Shown piece by piece: positions 1-10,661 of a stretch of 64,000 nt of DNA. The DNA is taken from assembly GCA_030544215.1 (NCBI GenBank), contig JARZZO010000016.1:55655501-55719500 (forward strand). The letters are read 5' to 3'. The notes under the pieces were generated by a model. The model made no database searches. It was given only the letters and a program-made list of their open reading frames with translations, and was not told the DNA's origin. Numbering within the stretch: position 1 is the first letter of the stretch; each line of letters starts with the position of its first letter. This DNA is from Zantedeschia hybrid cultivar (Eukaryota > Streptophyta > Magnoliopsida > Alismatales > Araceae). A program made the position numbers and the translations under genes.

Positions 1-818
1 AAGTCTTGCCTCATTCTAGAGGAGCACTATTGTCTCAGTCAAAGTATATAGCCAATCTGTTACAGAAAGCCAAGATGAATGGAGTTCGTCCTATAGCAAC
101 TCCTCTTTCCTCTGACACTTTCAATGGGTCTGATTCCACCCTGTTTGATGATTTTACCACTTACCGGAGCATAGTCAGAGCATTACAGTGTGCTACACAC
201 TCGCCCGGATGTTGCATTCGTCATTAACCTAGTTTGTCAATTCATGCATTCCCCAACAGATGCCCGTTGGACAGCAGTTAAGTGCCTCTTGCGCTATCTA
301 AAGGCCACCATTGATCATGGTCTTCTCATACATCGCCAATCTTCATAAACGTTGCATGCATTCAGTGATGCAGCTGGGCAGGGTGCTTCATCAATCGGCG
401 ATGTACAGGCGACTATGCTGTCTTTCTTGGCAGTAATCTTATCTCCTGGAGTGCAAAAAAAAAGTCCACAGTAGCCCGTTCAAGTACCGAAGCCGGACAT
501 GTAATGCCACAGCAGAGTTGATTTGGCTTCAATCTCTCCTATGCGAGCTCGGGTTTTCTATCACTCCCCTCCAGTCTTGTCGTGTGATGACATTGGAACT
601 ACTTATTTGGCGGCGAATCCCATTTTTCATGCTTGTACAAAACACGTGGAAATTGATTACCATTTTGTACGAGAACAAGTTGCGGCAAATGCTTTAAGAG
701 TGTGCTTTGTCTCTTCCAAGGATCAAGTGGCGGACATCTTTAAAAGGCTCTCCCCAAACAGCATTTTGAGATGCTTCGCTCCAAGCTCAACATTGACATT
801 CCAACAGTGGGCTTGCGG
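1..818 (+). pseudogene. Copia-type pol remnant: end of reverse transcriptase and RNase H
   Basis: Broken reading frames read as the C-terminal part of a Ty1/Copia polyprotein. The order is the Copia-typical stretch around SQSKYIANLLQKAKM (about 34-80), the block with YTRPDVAFVINLV (about 195-240), the RNase H start with FSDAAGQ (about 362) and SSTEAGH (about 480), and the end of RNase H with HVEIDYHFVREQV (about 643) and VADIFKRLSP (about 728; intact elements usually read ADIFTKPL). Stops and frameshifts interrupt it, so it is dead. Integrase and earlier domains lie left of the window. It probably sits in a RAD17 intron, because the first visible RAD17 exon is already internal to that gene. 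Confidence 0.85.
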
Positions 819-1204
819 GGGTGTATTGGTGCAGTCTCATGCAATTGTGTGCATGCACCTACGTTGGATGCGGAGTCTCCACCAGATCACGTAGAAAGCG
901 ATGGTGTGCATGCACCCACGTTCGACGTGGGGGCTCCATCAGATTACGTAGAAAGCGTGGACACTGTTACCTCCTCACGGCCGAACCCCATGTGCAACCA
1001 TGGAGGCTAATATATGTTGTATTATCTCATGTATATTTTGTAAAAACACTTGTATTGATTGGTTCAGTTGTATAAACATGGGTGGTTTCCAGGGAGGGGA
1101 CGACTGATTCATTCCATTTCTCCACCTTTACTTCGGGCATCTCACGAGGCCCCATTGCAGGGCTTTTCTGATCCCTTCTCAGGGTTGTCCTCTCAGTCAA
1201 ACAC
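819..1204 (+). repeat. Putative 3' LTR of the Copia remnant
   Basis: A purine/G run ends at about 818 and is directly followed by TGTATTGGTG, as expected for a polypurine tract and LTR start just after the end of pol. A plausible end is the CA in TCAGTCAAACA at about 1204. The 5' LTR is outside the window, so the borders cannot be checked against a partner copy and no TSD can be tested. Confidence 0.4.
847..960 (+). repeat. 57-bp tandem duplication in the putative Copia LTR
   Basis: Two adjacent copies, 847-903 and 904-960, both begin GTGTGCATGCACC and end in a stretch with CGTAGAAAGCG. They differ at several bases, so the duplication is not recent. Confidence 0.8.
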
Positions 1205-1276
1205 TAGAAAATAACTCAAAATTCATGCAAATTATCATTCATAATTTGAAAAGAGTATTACATCAAAACCCAAAGG

Positions 1277-3330
1277 ATGGCTCCTGTGAGAGAGGGACGT
1301 GAAGTGGGTGGGAGAGAGGCTTTTTCTGAGGAAAGGGAATGGAAGGTTGTCCAGAGAAAAGGAAAAGAACGGGCTCATGGGGACAAGAAGACTCAGGTTC
1401 CACTTCCGGTGAATAGAGATTCTTGTATTAGGTGCTTGGGGACTGGACATTGGGCTAAGGATTATAAGCAGAATGTTCGTTGCATCCTCTGTATGAACAG
1501 GGTCATAGGAGCTCCTTTTGTCCCCTCCAACTTCGCAAAGATCCTGTCTCCTCTTTAGGGATGCTTAAGCCTTCGCAAGGTAGGATCCCAGTCTTGTGGT
1601 CGCCTGCAATGGCAGGGGCTCGATCGTGGTTGGAAGATTGCCTGGTTGTGTCGGTTTCGAAGGAGTTCACCAAGTTGAGCTCTACGGAGGCTTCTAAGGC
1701 TATGATGGAAGCTCTCTTTCAACTATGGCCAGAGATTGATAGCTAGTGGATCAGGGAGGTGGACCAATGTTCATTCCTGGTCAAAAGTCCTCACGCTGAT
1801 TGGTTACACCCTGCTATCAAGGTTCTCAGAGATTGGCGCAGCAGAGTGGCCTTTAGATGCTCGCCGTGGTCTGTTTTGTCTTCAACATTCCCTGTTCCGC
1901 AAGGACGAAAAGTGTGGATACGGTTTTTTGGTATCCCACTACATTTGTGGAATGGGGAGACATTCCAGGCTATCTCTTCGACCTTTGGTTTGCTCAGGGA
2001 AGTTGATCCTCGATCTTTGGATGGCTCCTTGTTCCTTTATGCTCGGGTTCAGGTGGAGGTTTACTCGGTGGAAGCAATTCCTGACAGAATTCTAATTCAT
2101 GTTGCTGGGAGAGATCTTTGGGTGAAGTTGGTGAATGAGATGCCTTTAATCTCCAGTTCAGAAAAGTCTTCTGATATGGACTGGTCCTGGGCCGAGATTG
2201 TAGCGGAATATAAGAGCTTTCAGGGGAGAAGACAGGGCTCTGCTTCTGCTCTGACTGGGGGCCTCCATGCCTCTTCTTCCGAGTTGACTAAGTCATTCCC
2301 TGTGACTCAACAGGTTGGGAAGATCAAGATGACTTAGGGTCTGGTGGAGAAAGTGTCTCACCGACTGTCGAAGGCGTCGGTTCAATTTTTTCCTCGAGCC
2401 ATGCAGAAGCATGGTAATTTGGTCCCTGTGTGCCAACAAGTGGCTGAGGATGTACATGGGCAATGTTGGGATGTGGCACTGTACGAGGCAAGGGCGGCAA
2501 TATGGCTTTCTTCGAGTCTCGAGACTATGGTAGTCGGGTTCCTGTATGGGCAACAAACGGGCTTATCGGGCGGGGAAGATGAACAGTTCGGGGCTGGCGG
2601 ATCCTTCCCGGTGCTGAACGATCAACTACTGGCGGGCGTGCCGGATCCTGACTTAAAATCGGACCGGCCGGTTCATGTTAACAATGACTTCCAGTCTTTT
2701 GTTATTGACCGTGAGCTCCCTGTGAACTGTAGCCCCGATCTTCGACCGGCCTGCGATGAGCAAACTGTTCATCGTCTTCTTCCTGCGTCAAGGATGTTCA
2801 AGGCGTATGTTGGCGATCTCAGAGCTTCTTCTTCGTTGCAGACGGGCGTCGGGGCAGCTTTTCAGGAGGATTCCGAAGCTCTTGTTAACTATTGTCCACT
2901 TGAAGAGGACCTAGGTAACTCCAACCTCGGTGCTTCTTCGGTAGGTCTCCTGAAACAGAGGGAGTCCTCTACGGTGACTATCGTGGAGAAGCAGGTTTAG
3001 GTAGCAGAGAATGAGATGGAGGGTCTTCTTCTTGCCAGGGTTCCTGAGGCTTTGGCAATCCAATTGTCAGGGAGTTCTGTCCAGGGGAATTCTGGAGAAA
3101 CTTCTTTCAAAGCTATTGTACCATATTCGTCAAACTCAGTTGTGGGGTATGAACATTGGGTGGAGGACATTATGGACTTTGGCAGAAAAGTTGGTGTATC
3201 CTTTCAAGGCAAAGAAGAGGCAGTCATTAGCTTCATCAAGAGGCTTAGACGTTCTGAGGCTTTGCATAGCTCTTTAAAGAGGAAAGGGGCTGGTGGGGGA
3301 GTCAAAATAGGGAAGAGGGAAGTCAATTTC
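1277..3330 (+). pseudogene. LINE ORF1 (gag-like, zinc-knuckle protein), decayed
   Basis: An ATG at 1277 opens a basic, polar segment followed by CIRCLGTGHWAKDYK. This is a CCHC knuckle whose last cysteine has become tyrosine. A second knuckle (YEQGHRSSFCP) is visible only after a shift to the frame at about 1480. The region around 1915-2130 (VWIRFFGIPLHLWNGE onward) resembles the DUF4283-type segment found in ORF1 of plant LINEs. The rest to about 3000 is low in recognisable motifs. At least two frameshifts and several stops separate these parts. In intact elements this protein binds LINE RNA; this copy cannot make it. Confidence 0.75.
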
Positions 3331-5033
3331 ATTAACCAAAATGGAATTGAGAAGGCTTTTGACACTGTCAACTGGAATTGTATTTATAAAGCCTTAGGTC
3401 TCATGGGCTTCAAGCAAAAATGGATTAACTGGATCATGCGTTCTATCTCTCAACCCCTAGGTTCTTCATCTTGTTCAATGGCCAGCCGTGTGGTTTCTTC
3501 AGTAGCTTCAGGGTTTTGAGACAAGGAGATCCGATATCACCTCTCTTGTTCCTTGTTGTAGGTCAGATCATGAGTTCACTCTGGGATAAGGCAGCTGGTT
3601 TAGGTTTGATTGAAGGATTCAACATTGGCATGAATGGTTTTCACCTTACACATCTTCAATTTGCAGATGACCCTAATGCTTTCTTCAGGAAATCTTGATT
3701 TGTTGAGAAATTTGAAGATCTTGTTGCTTTTGACAGAAGCTATATCAGGGCTTAGTATTAACTACCATAAATCTGAGATAGTTGGTATCAATTTGGAGAA
3801 GATCAAGCTAGACTGCATGGCTGAATTCTTAAACTGCAGAGTGTCTCAGTTTCCAATCAAATATTTGGGGCTCCCTCTATCCTGTGGTCCTTTAAGCTTA
3901 AGAGATTGGGATGTGGTTATTAAAAAGTTTGACTATAGGCTAGAAGGATGGAAAGCTAGATTTCTTTCAGATAGTGGAAGATGGATCCTCTCTCTATCAG
4001 TTCTTTCCTCTCTTGCCACCTATCATCTTTCTATCTTAAAAATCCTTAGAACTGTGGAAAAAATGATAGAGGCCAGGAGGAGCTCCTTCTTCTGGGGAGG
4101 AGGAAAGAGAGATGGGAAAGGTCTCCATCTTATAGCTTGGGATAAAGTTTGCAGAAGCAGGAATCAAGGTGGGGCCGGTCTGGTCACAATTCATCATTTT
4201 AATAAGGCACTGCTGGCTAAATGGTTGCGGAGGCTGGGGGAAGATGAAGACAATCATTGGGTTAAAATTGTGAGGGCTAAATATTATCTTAATTGTTCAA
4301 TATGGGAGTTGAACCCTTCTAGATCCTACAATCTGTCCCATATTTGGAGGAACATTGCTCACTTGCAGAATTTGATTCTTCCAGCAACCAGGTTCATTTT
4401 GGGCAATGGAGATAATATCAGCTTTTGGAATGACAAATGGCTCTCTAGTGTTCCTCTCCTTGATTAGGCTCCTAGTATTTACCATCTTGTTGACAATAAA
4501 AATGCTTCAGTGGCTCAGGTTCTCTCCCATGACAATGATGTTCTATGGAACCTTTCCCTCAGGAGGAACCCAACAGAATTTGAAATAGGGGAATTATTGA
4601 GAATTCTTCAACAAACTTCTGATATCCATCTCATCAGGGGTCATAAAGACTCAAGAATTTGGTCTTGGAATAGCAAATGAACCTTTTCAACAAAGACTCT
4701 TTCCACTATTATCCAAGACGGTGGTATTAGAGTATGGTAGAAATCCTTTGTGTGGTCCAAGTACATCCCAATCAAAATCAGATTGTTCCTATGGAAGATG
4801 GCTTTGAATAGACTTCCTACATCCCATAAACTCGAGAGTATCCTCAAAATAAACAACTCTTTATGTGTTTTCTGTGGGCTGTTTGATGAAGATCAGAATC
4901 AAATCTTCTGTCATTGCGGGATCATCATTTTTTAGTGGGAAGTCCTTTCAAGGCTCTGAATTTTTCAGTGGGTGGAACCTCTTGATACCCTTCATCTCAT
5001 GCAAGGATGGTCATCTTTCTGTTCTAATCAGCC

Positions 5034-5147
5034 CGACAAGAAGATGTGGTCCCTTTTCCTCCCTGCCATGCTATTTTCCATTTGGTTAGACGACAAGAAG
5101 ATGTGGTCCCTTTTCCTCCCTGCCATGCTATTTTCCATTTGGTTAGA
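5034..5147 (+). repeat. 57-bp tandem duplication inside the inner LINE
   Basis: Copies 5034-5090 and 5091-5147 are nearly identical. They encode the peptide KMWSLFLPAMLFSIWL twice in frame. The outer LINE has this segment once, so the duplication arose in or just before this copy. Confidence 0.9.
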
Positions 5148-5452
5148 AAGAAACAACAGAAGATTCAATCATGAGTTCAGAAATCCCTCCATAATTCTTC
5201 ACAGAGCTATTAATTGGGTGAAAGATTGGGGAAGAGCTTCAGATATCTGGTTTGCCATAGAAGGAGATATCACTTCTAGGGTTGTTGCATGGAAAAACCT
5301 TTTGTTATGATCCTTTTCTTGAGGCACTGTTGTTAACTTCTTCTTTACTTCCTTAGTAAATTAGAAGCATAGGGTCTGTTTTTAGTTATGTTGTTCGGCC
5401 AGTGGTCTTGGCCTTTGGCCTTCTTTGTATCCTCTTTTACTTTCAATGAAAT

Positions 5453-5467
5453 GTGACTTTATGTCAC
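5453..5467 (+). other. 3'-terminal stem-loop of the inner LINE
   Basis: GTGAC-TTTAT-GTCAC can form a 5-bp stem a few bases before the poly(A) tail. The equivalent spot in the outer LINE (9334-9349) also forms a stem-loop. It may be the recognition structure for the element's own reverse transcriptase; that role is inferred from position only. Confidence 0.55.
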
Positions 5468-5547
5468 CTTCCAAAAAAATTTATTAACCAAAATGAAATT
5501 GTTGATTCCCTAAGGCCTAAGAAACAGGGGGGCATAAAATCTTTGTA

Positions 5548-6636
5548 ATGTTGCTGTGCTCTTGGAATATTCGAGGCCTTAATGGGGATATGAAGAAAAG
5601 GGCGGTGTGGGATCTTATTAAGATTCATAGATTGGATTGTGTTTGTCTGCAAGAGACCAAAATGGAAGCTGTGGATGGACAGGTGATCAAGCAAATCGGA
5701 GGCTCTTTGTTATCAGATTGGGTCATATTTCCTGCACAAGGCAATAGTGGGGGACAACTTATCATCTGGAATGACAGCAAGTTTAAAGGAAGAATTTGTG
5801 ATAAGGGCTTATTCACTATTTCAGTGATCTTCAATGCAGAGGCTGGCTCAGAGTCTTGGGTTGTTACCTTTGTTTATGGCCCTCATTCTCAGCAGGCAAG
5901 GACAGAGCTTTGGCAGGAATTGAATAGGTTAGCTTTGCTATTTCAAGGATTATGGTGTATTACTGGTGACTTCAATTGTGTTAGATATCCTTGGGAAAGA
6001 ACCGGCCGTCAGAGTTGGTCCTCAGATATGGAGAGATTTGGAGATTGGATTTCTTCTTGTGGTATGGCGGACCTAGAAATTCCGAATAGGAAATTTACTT
6101 GGTCAAATCTACAGTTGACTGGTATTCAATCAAGGCTGGATAGGGTGCTGGTTTCAGGCAGTTGAATTAATAAATTTCCTGAATCTCATGTTTTGGGTCT
6201 GAATAGGCTGGTTTCAGATCATATTCTTTTATTGCTGAGGACTAGTGAAGTGAAAAGAAAGCCTAAAATCTTTAGGTATGAGTTAGCTTGGCATACACAC
6301 GAGGACTTTAAGGGACTGGTCACGCAGTGGTGGAAAGAGGAGGAATTCTCTAATCAGGCAGTTGTTTCATTTTCTAATAAATTGAAAAGGGTGAAGTCAG
6401 GTATTAAATCATGGAGTGCAGTGACTTTTGGGGCAGCATCTTTTATTAGGCAACAGATTTTCCAAAAAATAGAAGGGCTGGAGGTGAGAGCAGATGCGGT
6501 TGGGTTATCTAAAGAAGATAACAAAGAGTTGGCTGAACAGAAAAAGGAATACAATATGTGGCTGCAAAGAGAAGAAATAAAGTGGAAGCAGAGGTCAAAA
6601 GAACTTTGGCTTAGAGAGGGGGACAAGAATACATGA
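5548..6636 (+). pseudogene. LINE ORF2 N-terminus: APE-type endonuclease
   Basis: The frame begins MLLCSWNIRGLNG, the usual start of plant LINE ORF2. Endonuclease landmarks follow: LQETKME (catalytic Glu region), VYGPHS, TGDFNC (the Asp/Asn pair), FTWSN and SRLDRVLV. A TGA at about 6163 interrupts it, and the reading resumes at 6193 with the final SDH block (VSDHILLLL) and the linker to reverse transcriptase. Another stop falls at about 6634. In an active element this domain nicks the target DNA. Confidence 0.88.
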
Positions 6637-6840
6637 TTTTTTCATGCAACTGCTAGTATCAAGAAGAGATCGATGTGAATTGATCATGTGAAAATTGAGA
6701 ATTGTGTGGTGGAGTCTGAGGAAGAAACTAAGAAAACATTTGTGTCCTATTTTGAGAATTTGTTTAAGGAAGATGAGTGATGGAGACCTCATCTTCAAGA
6801 TGGGGTTTTACCAAAAATAAAAAAGAGTCAGGCTAATGAG

Positions 6841-9164
6841 ATGTGTGCTCACTTTACAGAAGAGGAGGTCAAACTAGCAGTTTTTAGTATGAAAGTAAAT
6901 AAATCACCGGTCCCAGATGGTTTTTCTATGGGATTTTATCAGCATATTTGGGATATCATTAAAGATGACTTAATGAAGGTGATGAGAGAGTTCCATGAAA
7001 GGCCACTGAGTATTAGAAAATTCAACTCTACTTTTATTGTTCTAATTCCAAAGAGGGAAGGTGCTGATTCTGTGTCTGACTATAGTCCTATTAGTCTATT
7101 GAATGGCTGCTACAAGATTATTACCAAGGTTCTTGCTAATCGACTAAAGAATGTGCTTAAGGAGGTGATTAGTTCAAATCAAGCAGCATTCCTTAAGGGC
7201 AGATACATCTTGAACAATTTTTTGTCAGCTCATGAAGCCATTGTCTCTCAGAAAGGCAACAGAAAGGAGGGTGTGTTAGTTAAACTGGATATTGAGAAAG
7301 CTTATGATTGGGTTAGCTGGTCGTGCATTCAAAATACTTTTGGTGCCATGGGTTTTAATCATATGTGGATTGGGTGGATCATGAGCTGCATATCCACTGT
7401 TAAATTCTCTATTTTGATTAATGGTGAATCTTGTGGATATTTCAAAAGTTCGAGGGGGCTGAGACAAGGAGATCCTATGTCTCCATTGATTTTTATCTTA
7501 GTTGGACATATTTTCAGTACCCTATGGGATAGGGCGGTAGCACAAGGGCTGGTTGATGTATTTTATGTGGGAAGAAGTGTTTTTTTGCTGTCACATTTTC
7601 AGCTTGCAGATGATACACTGTTGTTCTCCTCTGGAAATGATGCTATGCTTACAAATATGAAGAAGTTACTGATCCTAATTGAAGCCATTACAGGGTTGGC
7701 CATTAATTTTCGGAAATCTGAGGTGGTAGGAATTAAGTTGGGCAGACATTGACTTGTAAGGTATCCTCCTTCCCAATTTCTTATCTAGGCCTCCCTTTGT
7801 CTGATGTTCAATGCAAAGTCAGAGATTGGGATGACCTTATTAGAAAGTTTGAGCAGCGATTGGAAGGATGGAAAGCTAAGTTTTTATCAGCTGGAGGTAG
7901 ATGGGTGTTATCTAAATCAATTCTATCCTCTTTGGCAACATATTATCTTTCCATATTCAGAATTCCAAAAAAGGTGGAGAGATTATTAGAATCTAAAAGA
8001 AGTCTATTTTTCTGGGAAGGAGGGAAGAGAGAATCAAGATCCTTGCATCTTATAGCATGGGACAAGGTTTGTCGAAGCAAGAGTCAAGGAGGGGCTGGTT
8101 TGGTGAAGATTGAGACTTTTAATCAAACTTTATTGGCCAAGTGGATTTGGAGGATGGGGGAGGAGGAAGATGCTTTGTGGATCAAGATCATTAGGAGGAA
8201 ATATTATCATGGTACATCTAGATGGAACTTGTACCCAATATCTTTGTCTAATATGTCCCCTATATGGAGGAACATTATTAAGATGACTGATTTGATTGCT
8301 CCCTCTATTTCTTTTCAAATTGGTAATGGGCCCTCAGTCAGATTTTGGGAAGATAGGTGGATTTCTTTTCAGCCTCTGGCTGCAGAATTCACTAACTTGT
8401 TTCTGATTTCTGAAGATAAAAACAAATCTGTTTCTGAATTGTATTCATATGGACAGTCCAATCCTTGGAACTTGACATTTAGAAGAAACCTTACAGCTCG
8501 GGAAACTCAAGAATTGGTGGCTGTGCTGAATACCATTCAGAATATAAACTGTGTTGATACAAGACTTTGGGTTTGGAACTCTAAAGGAATTTTTTCTGTT
8601 AATGCTCTGTTAAGAGTGATTAATGACAATGGTGTTAGAGTGTCCTGGGAACATATTGTTTGGTCCAAGTTTTTACCTTGTAAGATCAACCTCTTCCTTT
8701 GGAAGATGGCTTTGGGAAGGTTACCCACGATGGACAGACTCAGAAGATTCTGGCTCGTGCAGAAACTCAACTGTATTTATTGTGGAAGATTTATTGAGGA
8801 GGCTGACCATTTGTTTTGTCATTGTGGAATTGTCTATGCTTGGTGGTTGTCTTGTTGCATATGTCTCAATGTCACTTGGGAGGAACCTCCCTCAATTCTT
8901 CATATGTTGGATGGGTGGGCCAAGCTGTGTCCTTACACAGCTGAGAGGGACCTATGGTCAATCATCCTTCCAGCATTTTTGTGGGGAGTGTGGACTGAAA
9001 GGAACTTCAGTAGATTCAGGAATGAGTTTGTTAGTTTTTACAACATCATGGGCATGATTGTTAAATGGGTTTCTGATTGGGGACAAGCTGCAAGATTAGT
9101 GGTGGATCCAAAATCCTCTCCTCTTATGTCTGACTTGCAGCAGTGGTTGAGAATGTATGGCTGA
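6841..9164 (+). pseudogene. LINE ORF2: reverse transcriptase, connector and zinc-binding C-terminus
   Basis: The first frame (6841-7752) carries KSPVPDGF, the LIPKREGAD and ISLLNGCYKI blocks, the first catalytic Asp in LDIEKAYDW, GLRQGDPMSPL, and the active-site region as QLADDTLLF (usually FADD). A frameshift near 7750 moves the remainder to 7749-9164. There the conserved connector (YLGLPLS, GRWVLSKS, AWDKVCRSK, GGAGL) leads to a C-terminal zinc-binding segment with CIYCGRF and HLFCHCG and a terminal tryptophan-rich tail. The long intact second half suggests only moderate age. Confidence 0.92.
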
Positions 9165-9333
9165 GTCTATAATTTTGTTGCCTTTTGTATGTTATACCTT
9201 ATCTTTTTGATAAGATATAATGGTGGGAGGGTTTTTTGGAGAAGGGGATTTAACATTGTAATGGGTCTGTGGGTGTTTTTGAGAGTTGTCTTGCTCTCTG
9301 TTGTACATAGTGTATATATCTTTTAATGAAATT

Positions 9334-9349
9334 GTGACCTTTTGGTCAC
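9334..9349 (+). other. 3'-terminal stem-loop of the outer LINE
   Basis: GTGACC-TTTT-GGTCAC forms a 6-bp stem with a TTTT loop, immediately followed by CTTCC and poly(A). The nested copy has a 5-bp stem at the same distance from its tail, with a different loop sequence. Confidence 0.6.
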
Positions 9350-9703
9350 CTTCCAAAAAAAAGAGTATTACATCACTATTTAAAGGGTAATCAAACCCTA
9401 AAAACTTCTAACTTTAACTCTTGACTAAAATATCCCTAACTTGAAAACTTAGTGCAAAATCGCGTAGAAATTTCTTAAAAAATAAAAGAAAGACTCAAAC
9501 GAGCCTCAAACAGGCCAAACAAAATATCTGCGGTCGTGGTCCAAAATCTTACGTCAAACACACTCTTGTGAGTCTCTGAGCCCAACTGAGACTTGGGCTG
9601 TTGGATCGACTAGATCATCCTCAGACTGCCATATAAAATGCATCAGATCTGGATCCCCATCAGGAACCTTCAAGACAGTTTGGAGCGAGCTTGAACCATT
9701 GGG

Positions 9704-9905
9704 CAAGGGTGGCAATCTTGGTATCGGTACTGGTACCGGTCGGTACCGATACCGATACGTGTCGGCTGGTACTGGCTAATAAAAAGTTAATAAAAATATT
9801 TTATTACTTTTTATAACTACAAAGGCCAGTACGGGGTACCTCCTATCGGTATCGGTACCCACCGATATCGATACGTATCGGTATCCGCCGATACTGCCAT
9901 CCATG
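9704..9905. mobile_element. Palindromic MITE rich in TATCGGTA, hAT-like
   Basis: The 202-bp element begins CAAGGGTGGCA and ends TGCCATCCATG, imperfect terminal inverted repeats. It is dominated by GGTATCGGTACC-type palindromic words around an AT-rich centre. Flanking octamers CCATTGGG (9696-9703) and ACACTGGG (9906-9913) agree at six of eight positions, consistent with an aged 8-bp TSD. It is related by termini and wording to the copies at 15895-16370 and 25391-25565. It has no coding capacity. Confidence 0.7.
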
Positions 9906-10132
9906 ACACTGGGTCATTTTGGAATAGGCTCTTGGACACAACAAACAATGCTTTGTCCCATTTTTTAAAATGTGGTATCCTGGCCAACCCTGACTTGGAA
10001 TGGACAGGATTGACCACTATGTGTGAGTGCACACCAGACTCCCACCTTCTTGATGTTGTCACTCCCGTTGCTTCTGGCTGCTGCTATGGTGCTCTCTTCC
10101 CAGTGCTGCTGTTTCCCTAGCATGATTTGACT

Positions 10133-10133
10133 C

Positions 10134-10160
<27 letters not shown>
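10133..10160 (+). repeat. CT dinucleotide microsatellite
   Basis: An uninterrupted run of about 13 CT units, followed by a short CA run, lies about 450 bp upstream of the Walker A exon of RAD17. Confidence 0.9.
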
Positions 10161-10164
<4 letters not shown>

Positions 10165-10604
10165 ACACACACATGAGGGGGGACAGTTGTGGAATCAACC
10201 CATCCATCTTTCTCCCTCTGTTATGGTAGTGGGGATGGACTGGACATTGACCCTCCATCTCAGACACATAGGAGGTGACCCTTCATCTTAGAGTCAATCC
10301 GTTCATCTCTCTCCTTCCATTCTGGAAGTGGGGATGAGAGTGAGAGAGAGGATGGTCAGCATCCTCTCCATCTCACAGAGACAGCGGTGTGTCATTACCT
10401 GTTTTAACTCACATTATTTAAGAAAATATTGTTAACAGTAAGTGTATATGTGATGAAATATGATCGATTTCAGGTGTATTAGATGTGACATGATGGTTTG
10501 AGGGTACATGTACAGAAATGCTAATTTACTTCTCCCTTTGATCATTACTCTATTTTTTGTTGGGTAATATGTTGCACTGATTTGCTCTTTGGTTTTATCT
10601 ACAG

Positions 10605-10661
10605 GAAGATGTTCATAATCAGACTCTTCTTGTTGCTGGACAAGCTGGAGTTGGAAAATCT
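10605..10661 (+). CDS. RAD17: RAD17 exon with Walker A
   Basis: Nineteen codons, ending exactly at GQAGVGKS, the ATP-binding P-loop. Acceptor CTACAG, donor GTATGT, phase 0 at both ends. It is separated from the next exon by 9,929 bp. Confidence 0.92.

Larger units (their letters stand above)
3344..5481 (+). mobile_element. 5'-truncated LINE inserted into the outer LINE
   Basis: The direct repeat ATTAACCAAAATG occurs at 3331-3343 and, after a poly(A) run, at 5482-5494. The element starts abruptly inside the reverse transcriptase at IEKAFD, runs through the R-Q-G-D-P-I-S-P block (about 3520-3545), a shifted QFADD catalytic motif (about 3656-3670), the LPLS connector and the C-terminal zinc-finger domain, and ends with a 3' UTR. 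The 5' truncation is typical of incomplete reverse transcription. It belongs to the same family as its host: the C-terminal wording and the 3' tail match the outer copy closely. Stops and frameshifts make it inactive. Confidence 0.9.
1266..9360 (+). mobile_element. Plant LINE (non-LTR retrotransposon), outer copy, interrupted by a second LINE
   Basis: The 15-bp direct repeat AAGAGTATTACATCA flanks the block at 1251-1265 and 9361-9375. The right side follows a poly(A) run, the signature of target-primed reverse transcription. Inside are ORF1 (nucleic-acid-binding, CCHC-like), ORF2 endonuclease and reverse transcriptase in normal LINE order. ORF1 and ORF2 are separated by an inserted LINE at 3344-5481. 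Removing that insert leaves about 6 kb, a normal full length for plant L1-like elements. Premature stops and one frameshift inactivate it. It very probably lies in a RAD17 intron upstream of the Walker A exon. Confidence 0.92.
9376..10604 (+). other. RAD17 intron sequence upstream of the first visible exon
   Basis: Apart from the MITE at 9704-9905 and a CT microsatellite, this stretch shows no coding signal. The last bases (TTTTATCTACAG) are a good polypyrimidine tract and acceptor for the exon at 10605. I looked here and in 1-10604 for the upstream RAD17 exon and did not find it. Confidence 0.6.

Noticed and set aside
1..10604. Upstream RAD17 exon (region before Walker A)
   Set aside because: I looked for a frame with the usual N-terminal clamp-loader wording ending at an intron of matching phase and found none. 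It must lie left of the window.
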